Below, in pieces: positions 1 to 6,900 of a DNA stretch of 34,208 nt (position 1 is its first letter; every line of letters starts with the position of its first letter). This DNA comes from an uncultured Synergistales bacterium (lineage in GTDB: Bacteria; Synergistota; Synergistia; Synergistales; Aminobacteriaceae). The notes below the pieces were generated by a model that saw only the letters and a program-made list of their open reading frames with translations, did not search any database and was not told the origin of the DNA. Location: positions 194,588 to 228,795 of the forward strand of contig CAJOCL010000003.1 of NCBI GenBank assembly GCA_905233565.1, written 5' to 3'. A program made the position numbers and the translations under genes.

Positions 1-93
1 GTTGACGAGGCAGGAGCATTGAACTTAATACTTGATAAGCTGAGACAGACGGAGAATAACAGCGAATTTCTTAACTCTATAAAGCTGACTTGA
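1..93 (+). CDS. C-terminal tail of an unidentified protein (cut by window edge)
   Basis: An open frame runs from the first base to a TGA at 91-93 and encodes about 30 residues, starting VDEAGALNLI and ending FLNSIKLT. No domain can be recognised from so little sequence. Its reality as a gene end is supported only by the open frame and by the roughly 145-bp AT-rich gap that follows before the next start. Confidence 0.4.
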   Translation, partial: VDEAGALNLILDKLRQTENNSEFLNSIKLT

Positions 94-127
94 TTCCCGT
101 GACATTAAACGGCTTCTGACGGTGTAA

Positions 128-146
128 CAACAAAATTATTTTGTTG
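128..146. promoter_or_regulatory. Perfect AT-rich inverted repeat (operator-like or weak hairpin)
   Basis: Nine bases (CAACAAAAT) are mirrored exactly by ATTTTGTTG around one central T. The repeat lies in the gap before the broken RraA-like gene, which had a LysR-type fragment and a LysR gene nearby, so it could be an operator. It could also be a cruciform or weak terminator of the upstream gene, although no clean T-run follows. The function is inference. Confidence 0.3.
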
Positions 147-238
147 AAAAATAAAATTATTGCTGTTTGTATTAGTGAAGGTTATGGATTAATATTCAGC
201 ATGTCTACAAAATAATCACCGTAAATGAGCTAAAAACA

Positions 239-555
239 ATGTCAGTAGGAAAAAGAATTTACCTCAAGCGCAATATGCCTGACCCTTCACTTGTCGAAGA
301 GTTCAAAAAGATACCGGCCTCAAACACTGCAGATGTTATGGGCAGGAGCTGTGCAATGAATCCGCGCATTCACCTTGTGAGCAGTCCGAAAGCTCAGATG
401 ATGGCCGGGCCTGCCTACACGGTTAAATGCCGCGCAGGGGATAACCTAGCACTTCACGCAGCCTTGAACTTTTGCAGTGAGGGCGATGTTTTTGTTGTAT
501 CAAACGAGGAAGATTCAACACGCGTCCTTATGGGTGAAGTAATGATGGCTTATCT
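239..555 (+). pseudogene. Truncated RraA-like / HMG-aldolase-family gene (5' half only)
   Basis: Residues 1-105 read like the N-terminal half of the RraA-like family (RraA, 4-hydroxy-4-methyl-2-oxoglutarate/oxaloacetate aldolases, normally about 200-230 residues). Visible hallmarks are PASNTADVMGR, MNPRI, MAGPAYTVKCRAGDNL, LHAAL, EGDVFVV and GEVMMAYL. The rest of the family, including the GxxxDGxxRD metal-site region, is absent. From about 550 the frame runs into unrelated residues and stops at 619, because the sequence there belongs to a LysR-type gene fragment in another frame. There is no obvious Shine-Dalgarno site before the ATG at 239. Family members often sit beside hydroxyacid catabolic genes, which fits the neighbouring modules. 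Most likely a deletion scar rather than a functional gene. Confidence 0.6.
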
Positions 556-1044
556 GTATATTTCTGTGTATCTGACAAGCTCCTGTATAAATATTACGGC
601 GATGATATTCAGGCATTGAAGGATAAGGCTTTTAACGACGGTGCGGATCTGAAGAATTTTTCAAAACTTCCTTTCCTTATAGTTTCACCGCTCGGCAGAA
701 TGGGAAAGAGAATAGCCCGGTGCTTCAATGAGGCAGGATACGAGCCGAATGTCTATCTCAAGGCAGGTTACACAACAATAATGGCTCCTTTGTGCAATGC
801 AGCACTTGCAGGGTGTTTCACTTCACATATGAATCTCGCAAGATGGCATTACCAGATGAATGACGATGTTAATATTTTTCCGTTGTATCTCAGAGCCGAG
901 CCGGTACTGCTGAAAATCAACGTTATATACAGCCGTCAGAGATATTTGAATCATCACTGCAGATATTTTATAGACCTTCTTGAAGAGCAGTTCTCAGTAA
1001 TCGGAGGCGAAAAGCTCAAGAGAATAAGCAGCGTTAATTATTAA
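545..1044 (+). pseudogene. C-terminal fragment of a LysR-family regulator
   Basis: In frame 1 the sequence reads continuously from about 541 (SVYFCVSDKLLYKYYGDD...) to a stop at 1042-1044. It gives roughly the last 160 residues of a LysR effector-binding domain (LPFLIVSPLGRMGKR, NVYLKAGYTTIMAPLCNAALAGC, FPLYLRAEPVLLKINVIYSRQRYL). The N-terminal helix-turn-helix and first half of the effector domain are missing; upstream sequence switches to the RraA-like gene in another frame. The only in-frame start nearby is a TTG at 616 inside the domain, so a functional product is unlikely. It converges with the intact LysR gene on the other strand, overlapping by 11 bp, and is a different paralogue from it. 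Confidence 0.6.
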
Positions 1045-1960
1045 TCCTGCTGAACGTGCTGACGAATGCCCGTACTGTTTTTGATGTGTATTCGCGTCTT
1101 GGCAGTACGGCATAAAATAATCTTTCAGTTACGGGCGAATCAATTTTGTAGAAGTTAAGATTTTTTTCGTCAGCCGTAATCATTCTGTCGCTAACGAAAG
1201 CCGCCCCGAATTTTGAACGCGCAAGATAATAAGACGTTGCGAGCTGTGAAATCTCAAGTTTAATTTTAGGTTTAATTCCAGCCGTCAAAAATATTGCTTC
1301 TGCCCTGTCATGAAGATTATTGCCTTCAGAAAGCAGAATATATTCAAGCTCATTCATGGCCTCATGCGAAATTGCCGGACATTCTGGTGATAAGTGCTTC
1401 CCGGCGATGACATCACCTGCCGACAGGGAACAAGGGAGGTTCAAAATTTCAGGAGATACGGCAAGAATTATATGATCATGGAACGCTGGATAATGCGCAA
1501 AGTTTTCGACAATATCACCCCTGCATGAAAAAGTTAAATCGATTAACCTTTCTTTGAGCATTTCAGCGAGTACTGCTGAACTTGCCTCGACTAATTCAAT
1601 TTTGATACCGGGATATAATTTGCTGTATTCCGTCATTGTTTCAGGAAGTATATACGCGTTTATGTAATGTGAACCGCCGATACACAAATGTCCGGCCTTC
1701 AGTTCCTGAATATCCTGAATCTGACTGTTCATATCCTCTTCGAGTGCTGATATTTTTTCTATTGAGCTGATATATATTTTCCCTGCCTCTGTAAGTTCAA
1801 GCGGCCTTGATGTCCTGTCAAATAACGACATTCCTATTGAGGCCTCTATTTTTTTTACTGCAATGCTCAAAGCCGGCTGAGTAATATATAAATTTTCAGC
1901 TGCTTTTGAAAAACTCCCTGCCTTGTAAACCGCGTAAATATATTCAAATTCCTGCTGCAT
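1034..1960 (-). CDS. LysR-family transcriptional regulator
   Basis: A 308-residue protein of normal LysR length. Residues 1-60 form the winged helix-turn-helix (FEYIYAVYKAGSFSKAAENL, TQPALSIAVKKIE, FDRTSRPLELTEAG), followed by a linker helix and a two-lobed effector-binding domain (KAGHLCIGGSHYINAYILP..., ending near AFVSTFSRIN). The ATG at 1958-1960 is chosen because it places the helix-turn-helix at the usual distance from the N-terminus; a start at 2026 would add 22 unusual residues. Neither start has a clear Shine-Dalgarno site. The gene is divergent from the UxaA-type hydro-lyase genes starting at 2084, the classic layout for a LysR activator of the adjacent operon, so it probably senses a hydroxyacid substrate or intermediate. 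The ligand cannot be read from sequence. Confidence 0.88.
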   Translation of the reverse strand: MQQEFEYIYAVYKAGSFSKAAENLYITQPALSIAVKKIEASIGMSLFDRTSRPLELTEAGKIYISSIEKISALEEDMNSQIQDIQELKAGHLCIGGSHYINAYILPETMTEYSKLYPGIKIELVEASSAVLAEMLKERLIDLTFSCRGDIVENFAHYPAFHDHIILAVSPEILNLPCSLSAGDVIAGKHLSPECPAISHEAMNELEYILLSEGNNLHDRAEAIFLTAGIKPKIKLEISQLATSYYLARSKFGAAFVSDRMITADEKNLNFYKIDSPVTERLFYAVLPRREYTSKTVRAFVSTFSRINN

Positions 1961-2083
1961 AATAAATATTATTAATCGACTTATAAAAAATAATAATTTG
2001 AATTTATGATAGGCATATATTAACATAATTTTAATCAGAAAAAAACATGATGTAAAAATTAAAACGAGGGGGAAAATTTTTCA

Positions 2084-2401
2084 ATGAAGATTAACGCGTT
2101 AATAATTGACGATACAGACAACGTTGTAACCTGCGTTGATGAAGTTTCTGCGGGTTCGGAAGTCTGTTACAGAAAAGGCGATGAAATTCTCAGCCTCAAG
2201 GCACTTGAAGACATACCATACTGCCACAAGATAGCACTGAAAGATTTTTCAGAGGGCGATGAGGTCATCAAGTACGGCGAAATGATAGGCAGGACAAACA
2301 CGGCAGTTAAAAAGGGCGGCTGGCTCTGGGACAAAAACGTTTACAGCGTCCCGAGAGATTACGACAGTGAATTAGTTGAAGTTACAGGAGGGAAAAACTG
2401 A
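2084..2401 (+). CDS. UxaA/SuyA-type hydro-lyase small subunit (SAF domain)
   Basis: A 105-residue protein matching the SAF-domain N-terminal module of the altronate/galactarate dehydratase family, which in two-subunit members (for example sulfolactate sulfo-lyase SuyAB) is a separate small chain. Family features seen are HKIALKDFSEGDEVIKYGEMIGR and the closing strand. In relatives the last strand usually carries a G-x-x-V-H-x-H-N motif; here it reads GGWLWDKNV, so the expected histidines are absent. A Shine-Dalgarno run (GAGGGGG) lies about 12 bases before the ATG. Its TGA overlaps the ATG of the large subunit by one base, so the two are translationally coupled. The substrate is unknown: altronate, galactarate, sulfolactate or another hydroxyacid. 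Confidence 0.82.
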   Translation: MKINALIIDDTDNVVTCVDEVSAGSEVCYRKGDEILSLKALEDIPYCHKIALKDFSEGDEVIKYGEMIGRTNTAVKKGGWLWDKNVYSVPRDYDSELVEVTGGKN

Positions 2402-3561
2402 TGCAGTTCTGGGGTTACAAGAGAAGCGAGGGAAGAGCAGGAATAAGGAATCACGTCTTAATACTTCCGACATGCGTATGCGGAAGCGAGACGGCGAGAA
2501 TAGTTGCAAGTCAGGTAAGGGGAGCAGTAAATATCGTTTTCAACACGGGCTGCTCTGACGTTCAGGCAAATACCGACATGAGCCAGAAAGTTTTGACGGG
2601 TTTTGCGTGTAATCCTAATGTTTACGGCGTTGTAATTATCGGCTTGGGCTGTGAGACTGTGGGACATAAGCCCCTGCGTGAAAAAATTCAGGCCATGACA
2701 TCAAAGCCCGTAGTTTCATTCGGTATTCAGGAAGAGGGCGGAACTCTGAAGACGATTGAGAAGGCTGTACGTGCTGCGCGTGAAATGGCCTCAGAAGCAG
2801 GAAGACAGCAGAAAGAACTTTGCGACATTTCAGAACTTCTTTTGGGGATTGAATGCGGCGGAAGCGATGCAACGTCGGGAATAGCGAGCAATCCGGCAGT
2901 GGGAGAACTCAGCGATCTTCTTGTCGACTTGGGAGCGTCAACGATGATGAGCGAGTCGATCGAATGGATAGGCGGTGAACATGTCCTCGCAAAACGTGCC
3001 GCAACTCCTGAAATTCATAATCAGATTATAGAGGTCTGCAGGAATTACGAGGAACATTTGAAAGCTGCGGGGCAGGACTGCAGGGCAGGCCAGCCGACAC
3101 CGGGAAACAAAGCCGGAGGACTTTCAACGCTTGACGAAAAGAGTTTAGGCTGCATACGCAAGGGCGGAACGCGTCCGATCGTTGAAGTTCTTGAACAGGC
3201 AGCAAGACCGACAAAAAAAGGTGCTGTAGTCATGGACACTGCCGGATTTGATATATCGTCAATAACTTCAATGGCTGCAGGAGGGTGCAACGCGATAATC
3301 TTCACGACGGGAAGAGGAACACCGACAGGAAATGCAATAGTCCCCGTCCTGAAAGTTACGGCCAACGCAAGGACATATAAGGCAATGGAAGACAACATGG
3401 ACGTTGACTTGAGCGCGATAATCTCAGGCGAAAAGACATATAAGGAAATGGGACGCGAACTTGTCGATGTCATTCATGATGTCTGCAACGGGAGAATGAC
3501 AAAGGCTGAAGCTTACGGTTTCAGTGATATAGCAGTTGATCACGTTTGCAGATTCGTATAA
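2401..3561 (+). CDS. UxaA/SuyB-type hydro-lyase large (Fe-S/metal) subunit
   Basis: A 386-residue protein covering the C-terminal catalytic part of the UxaA/GarD family. It begins GYKRSEGRAGIRNHVLILPTCVCGSE, then has VIIGLGCET, GIECGGSDATSGIASNPAVG, GNKAGGLSTLDEKSLGC and AAGGCNAIIFTTGRGTPTGN, all typical of the family, with several conserved cysteines. These enzymes eliminate water (or sulfite in SuyAB) from a 2-hydroxy acid to give a 2-keto acid, in the cytoplasm. Its length matches SuyB-like large subunits rather than the about 500-residue fused UxaA. It follows the SAF subunit with a TGATG overlap and precedes a carboxylate symporter by 87 bp. The substrate cannot be assigned; the absence of uronate isomerase or aldolase genes nearby argues weakly against altronate. 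Confidence 0.85.
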   Translation: MQFWGYKRSEGRAGIRNHVLILPTCVCGSETARIVASQVRGAVNIVFNTGCSDVQANTDMSQKVLTGFACNPNVYGVVIIGLGCETVGHKPLREKIQAMTSKPVVSFGIQEEGGTLKTIEKAVRAAREMASEAGRQQKELCDISELLLGIECGGSDATSGIASNPAVGELSDLLVDLGASTMMSESIEWIGGEHVLAKRAATPEIHNQIIEVCRNYEEHLKAAGQDCRAGQPTPGNKAGGLSTLDEKSLGCIRKGGTRPIVEVLEQAARPTKKGAVVMDTAGFDISSITSMAAGGCNAIIFTTGRGTPTGNAIVPVLKVTANARTYKAMEDNMDVDLSAIISGEKTYKEMGRELVDVIHDVCNGRMTKAEAYGFSDIAVDHVCRFV

Positions 3562-3648
3562 AGCAAAAAGCCCCCGTAACTCTGGCGGGAGTAAAGGGAG
3601 CATTAAAAATAAAAATTTACTAAATTACTACAGGAGGAATTATATATT

Positions 3649-4872
3649 ATGGGTTACATATTTAAGCCGTGGAGGAACTGGAGCTTATTCACAAGAATAA
3701 TGATAGGCTTCGTGCTTGGAATAATCGTTGGTCTTTTCTGGGGGCCGGGCGCAAAAGTGCTTAATCCTCTGGGTACGATACTGACAAGACTGCTGACAAT
3801 GGTAGTTGCACCGCTGGTGCTTTGCCTTCTGGTATGCGCGGCTGCAGATGTCGGTGACGGCAAGAAACTCGGACGAATGGGAGTTAAAACGGTTGTATGC
3901 TTCCTTCTTTCAACGGCGGTAGCGATCGTTCTCGGCCTCGTAACGTCGAACATAATCGGAGTAGGGACGGGGGTAACGATACAGCAGACGGTTGCACAGA
4001 CGGCATCAAAGGCGAATGAAGTCTCAATGCTTGATACTCTGATTAACATCATTCCTTCAAACCCGTTTGAAGCATTATCAAAACAGAATTTGCTGCAGAT
4101 AATATTCTTTGCTCTGATACTCGGTTTTGCCTTAATGAAAATCGGCGATCCTGCGAAGCCTCTGCTTGACATGTTCAGGGCAGGCCAGGAGGCAATGAAG
4201 GAGATTACAAACATAGTTCTTGAGTTCACGCCTTACGGAGTTTTCGGGCTTATGGCTAACGTTGTAGGCTCAAACGGACCTGAAATTCTTATCCCGTATA
4301 TAAAGGCAATTGCAGCAATGTACATAGCCGGAGCAATATACGTCATAGTCGTACAGGCCGGAATAATGGTCGGAGTTATAGGGCGCGTTAATCCTTTCCG
4401 TTTTCTTCGTGAAATGAAAGAAGCTATGGCGTTTGTATTTGCGACATGCTCAAGCGTTGCAACAATTCCGCCTAACCTTGAATGCACAAAGAGGGTAGGG
4501 GTTGACAATGACACGGCAAATTTCGTTATACCTTTCGGGGCAGTAATGAACATGAACGGAACGGCAATATATGAGGCAGTTGCAGTTGTTTTCACGGCGC
4601 AGATATTCGGCATAGATCTGAGTTTCACCCAGCAGGTTATGATTATGCTGACGGCTACTCTTGCATCAATCGGAACTGCGGGCGTTCCGGGCTCAGGACT
4701 TGTAATGCTGACGATCGTATTATCTTCCGTTAATCTTCCTATGGAAGCTATAGGACTTCTTGCAGGTATCGACAGGATATTGAACATGGGACGGGTAATC
4801 CCGAATATTGTCGGCGATGCTGCGTCAGCCGTAATAGTTTCAAGAACTGAAGGAACGTTCAAAGACGCTTAG
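3649..4872 (+). CDS. Dicarboxylate/amino acid:cation symporter (DAACS family)
   Basis: A 407-residue integral membrane protein of the DAACS family (GltP/GltT/DctA relatives). Recognisable parts are the N-terminal hydrophobic helices, PLVLCLLVCAAADVGDGKKLGRMG, the first hairpin-loop motif (here CSSVATIPP instead of the usual serine-rich SSSATLP form), FVIPFGAVMNMNGTA in TM7, ASIGTAGVPGSG in the second hairpin, and GIDRILNMGRVIPNIVGDA in TM8, with the substrate- and ion-binding aspartates and asparagines. It imports C4-dicarboxylates or acidic amino acids with Na+ or H+. An AGGAGG site precedes the ATG by about 10 bases. It lies downstream of, and probably in one operon with, the hydro-lyase pair, suggesting it supplies their substrate. 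A strong terminator follows. Confidence 0.9.
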   Translation: MGYIFKPWRNWSLFTRIMIGFVLGIIVGLFWGPGAKVLNPLGTILTRLLTMVVAPLVLCLLVCAAADVGDGKKLGRMGVKTVVCFLLSTAVAIVLGLVTSNIIGVGTGVTIQQTVAQTASKANEVSMLDTLINIIPSNPFEALSKQNLLQIIFFALILGFALMKIGDPAKPLLDMFRAGQEAMKEITNIVLEFTPYGVFGLMANVVGSNGPEILIPYIKAIAAMYIAGAIYVIVVQAGIMVGVIGRVNPFRFLREMKEAMAFVFATCSSVATIPPNLECTKRVGVDNDTANFVIPFGAVMNMNGTAIYEAVAVVFTAQIFGIDLSFTQQVMIMLTATLASIGTAGVPGSGLVMLTIVLSSVNLPMEAIGLLAGIDRILNMGRVIPNIVGDAASAVIVSRTEGTFKDA

Positions 4873-4893
4873 AGATTTTACATAATTATAATT

Positions 4894-4942
4894 AAAATAC
4901 TCCCCTGTAATGCTTATAAAAAATCGGGGAGTATTTTTTATT
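4894..4942 (+). terminator. Intrinsic terminator after the symporter gene
   Basis: An 11-bp perfect stem (AAATACTCCCC at 4895-4905 with GGGGAGTATTT at 4926-4936) is followed by a T-rich run. It ends the LysR-controlled hydro-lyase/symporter unit. The A-rich left arm could let it work from the other strand too, for the truncated doc gene. Confidence 0.85.
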
Positions 4943-4958
4943 TTATACGTTCGAAATT

Positions 4959-5081
4959 TTAGAATGGTGCATTCAAAGCAGAATCCAGCAGGCCTTCATC
5001 TCTAATTCCATGACTACCGCCGTAACGTTCGATTAATTTTTCATGCAGCAGAATAATCTGTTCCCGTGAGAGAATAATCAT
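4959..5081 (-). pseudogene. Truncated Doc-type (Fic-fold) toxin, N-terminal 40 residues
   Basis: The 40-codon frame starts with ATG at 5081 and reads LSREQIILLHEKLIERYGG followed by HGIRDEGLLDSALNAPF and a stop. This is the start of the death-on-curing (Doc) family, whose members are about 120-130 residues and carry the Fic motif HxFx(D/N)xNKR further on; that part is missing, so the toxin cannot be active. The start codon overlaps the stop of the upstream 52-residue frame (ATGA), as in intact antitoxin-toxin operons. The sequence beyond the stop, at 4945-4958, runs straight into the symporter terminator, so the 3' part was lost by deletion rather than by a simple point mutation. Confidence 0.65.
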
Positions 5082-5236
5082 TTTGCAAGTTCTTTGAAAG
5101 CGTCATCATACATGTTCATGAACTTATCAGCAGAGGCCAATACATCTTCCGTAGGGGCAGTTTCAATCTTTTTTCTGACATACGTATATTTAGCGCGGGC
5201 AGTCTTTGAGAATTTCTGTTTAATGTCAGTCTTCAC
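5078..5236 (-). CDS. Small putative antitoxin of a decayed Doc module
   Basis: A 52-residue frame starts at a GTG (5234-5236) behind a perfect AGGAGG 8 bases upstream. It is lysine-rich (IKQKFSKTARAKYTYVRKK) with a C-terminal helical stretch (DVLASADKFMNMYDDAFKEL). Its stop overlaps the ATG of a truncated Doc-like toxin, which is the main reason for calling it an antitoxin; such C-terminal helices commonly wrap a Fic-fold toxin. I recognise no defined antitoxin family. With the toxin destroyed it may be a free-standing relic, although its ribosome site and frame are intact. Confidence 0.5.
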   Translation of the reverse strand: MKTDIKQKFSKTARAKYTYVRKKIETAPTEDVLASADKFMNMYDDAFKELAK

Positions 5237-5291
5237 AAAAATTTCCTCCTAGTCAAGAATTTTTCTTTTCTTATCTTAAATAATAACAGAT

Positions 5292-5340
5292 AAGAAAAGC
5301 CGGATACTTTTAACGGTACCCGGCAATATTATTTTTTTCT
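5292..5340. terminator. Bidirectional intrinsic terminator
   Basis: The stem GCCGG-A-TAC (5299-5307) pairs with GTA-C-CCGGC (5316-5324), with one internal mismatch, around an 8-base loop. Seven T residues follow on the + strand and a TTTTCTTATCT run on the - strand. It closes the ttdB end of the minus-strand operon and insulates it from the toxin-antitoxin relic. Confidence 0.7.
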
Positions 5341-5347
5341 GACTGAC

Positions 5348-5977
5348 TTACTTTATGAATCCTACCTGCTTTGATATTTCTGCAACCTGCTCATCTTTGC
5401 GCTTATTGTATTCGATTTTCTTTTCCTCGAAGTAATTTCTTCCCTGAGCATCAATCGAAACGATAAGCGGCCCGAACTCCTTAACTCTGCAGTTCCAGAG
5501 CGTCTCAGGCATTCCGAGATCTCTCCATTCAGCCTTGACGATCTCTTCAACACAGACGGCAGCAACTACGGCATTACCGGCAGGAATAACACAGTGTATG
5601 CAGCCGAAATCCTTACAGGCGTTTGAAGTATTTTCCTTCATTCCGCCCTTGCCTACGATTACGCGGACTCCTGTAATTTTCACGAAATCGTACTCGAATT
5701 TTTCCATTCTCATTGACGTTGTCGGCCCTACCGAAACCATCTCGAACTTGTCATTTTCGAGCGGACGGATAATCGGCCCTGCATGAAGTATCGCGTTGTT
5801 CCTGACATCGACGGGGATTTCCCTTCCCTCTTCAACAACGCGCCTGTGTGCAACATCACGGCATGTTGTAAGGCTTCCTGAAAGATATACTATATCGCCT
5901 ATCTTAATATCTTTGAGATCTTCCGCGCTTATCGGAGTTACCAGAATTTTCTTGCCGTCCCTGATTTCTACTGACAT
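5348..5977 (-). CDS. ttdB: L-tartrate dehydratase / class I fumarate hydratase beta subunit
   Basis: A 209-residue protein of the Fe-S hydro-lyase beta family (FumA C-terminal half, TtdB). Signatures include GDIVYLSGSLTTCRDVAHRR, HAGPI, VSVGPTTSMRM, IVGKGGM and the tail region WNCRVKEFGPLIVSIDAQG. The ATG at 5977 is chosen over an upstream in-frame start because it yields the usual N-terminus and overlaps the alpha-subunit stop by one base (TAATG), showing translational coupling. With the alpha subunit it hydrates or dehydrates a C4 hydroxyacid: tartrate to oxaloacetate, or malate to fumarate. Tartrate is favoured because the alpha chain resembles TtdA and a DASS carrier is in the same operon, as in the E. 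coli ttdA-ttdB-ttdT cluster. Fumarase remains possible. Confidence 0.82.
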   Translation of the reverse strand: MSVEIRDGKKILVTPISAEDLKDIKIGDIVYLSGSLTTCRDVAHRRVVEEGREIPVDVRNNAILHAGPIIRPLENDKFEMVSVGPTTSMRMEKFEYDFVKITGVRVIVGKGGMKENTSNACKDFGCIHCVIPAGNAVVAAVCVEEIVKAEWRDLGMPETLWNCRVKEFGPLIVSIDAQGRNYFEEKKIEYNKRKDEQVAEISKQVGFIK

Positions 5978-6867
5978 TAGAACTTCACCCCCGAATGTGA
6001 TAATACCTCGCAGTTGAGGTCTTTGTCGAATATTATATGGCCTCTCCTGTGGCTCCAGCACCCTACATTAACGGCTACTCCGATTGCTGAGGGATGCCTT
6101 GCAGTGTTCTCGATATTAACGCCCATAACGGTATATTTTCCGCCCATTCCCTGAGGACCTATGCCGATTGCGTTTATACCGTCCTCCAGCAGCTTTTCCA
6201 TTTTTGCAGCTCTCTCGTTCGGATTGTGTGAACCGATCGGGCGCATTAATGCTTTTTTTGAAAGTAACGCTGCCGTTTCGACTGACGTTGCAACACCGAC
6301 ACCGACAAGAAGCGGAGGACATGCGTTAAGCCCGTAAGTCGTCATTCTGTCGAGAACGAATTTTGTTACGCCCTCATAGCCTTCACCCGGCATTAATACC
6401 ATTGCATGACCCGGAAGCGTGCAGCCACCTCCGGCCATGTACGTGTAAATTTCGCACTTGTCAGAATGCGGTACTATGTCCCAGAATACTGTAGGTGTAC
6501 CCTTGCCGACATTTTTGCCCGTGTTGTACTCGTCAAAAGTTTCAACTGAGTTATGACGCAGAGGCGTTTCAAAAGTTGCTTTGATTACGGCCTCTTTCAA
6601 TAACGCTTCAAGATCATCAATGAGCGGGAATTTAGTTCCGCATTTCACCCAGAACTGAAGTACACCGGTATCCTGACAAGACGGCCTGTTAAGTTTAACG
6701 GCAAGTTCCTGATTCCTGAACATCGTGTCATAAATGACTTTTGCCATAGGGCTGTCTTCTTTTGCGCGCAGTTCCTCAAGTTTAGCGATGACATCATCAG
6801 GAAGTTTCTTGGCTGTGTGTCCGATGAACTTCGCTATCATGTCAGTCATCTTTTCGACCTGATTCAT
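5977..6867 (-). CDS. ttdA: L-tartrate dehydratase / class I fumarate hydratase alpha subunit
   Basis: A 296-residue Fe-S hydro-lyase alpha subunit (TtdA is about 300). Three cysteines in family-typical settings would hold the [4Fe-4S] cluster: SCQDTG, NACPP and GCWSHRRG. Other family blocks are TPLRHNSVETFDEYNTGKN, MAGGGCTLPG, LVGVGVATSVETAALLSKKAL and IGPQGMGG. Compared from memory with E. coli TtdA and FumA, the arrangement and wording are closest to TtdA, but specificity cannot be proved by eye. An AAGGGGG ribosome site lies about 8 bases before the ATG. It is the middle gene of a transporter-alpha-beta operon, 33 bp after the SLC13 gene. The cluster is oxygen-labile, consistent with anaerobic life. 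Confidence 0.85.
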   Translation of the reverse strand: MNQVEKMTDMIAKFIGHTAKKLPDDVIAKLEELRAKEDSPMAKVIYDTMFRNQELAVKLNRPSCQDTGVLQFWVKCGTKFPLIDDLEALLKEAVIKATFETPLRHNSVETFDEYNTGKNVGKGTPTVFWDIVPHSDKCEIYTYMAGGGCTLPGHAMVLMPGEGYEGVTKFVLDRMTTYGLNACPPLLVGVGVATSVETAALLSKKALMRPIGSHNPNERAAKMEKLLEDGINAIGIGPQGMGGKYTVMGVNIENTARHPSAIGVAVNVGCWSHRRGHIIFDKDLNCEVLSHSGVKF

Positions 6868-6900
6868 AAAAATTTTACCCCCTTGAAATTAATTTATATA

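Noticed and set aside
616-1044. A 142-codon ORF that could be called a gene
   Set aside because: It starts with TTG in the middle of a LysR effector domain and lacks the DNA-binding half; the coding signal continues upstream without a start. Treated as a pseudogene fragment.
3568-3590. Weak hairpin CCCCCGT...GCGGGAG between the large lyase subunit and the symporter
   Set aside because: Too few base pairs and no T-run; it is not supported as a terminator, so the symporter is kept in the same probable operon.
3045-4862. Long antisense ORFs opposite the hydro-lyase and symporter genes
   Set aside because: They mirror strongly supported genes, lack ribosome sites and show low-complexity, Ile/Thr/Ser-rich translations typical of antisense frames.
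5977-6867. Firm assignment as fumarase
   Set aside because: Motifs fit class I fumarases too, but the wording of several blocks and the DASS transporter in the operon favour tartrate dehydratase; the call is left as either.
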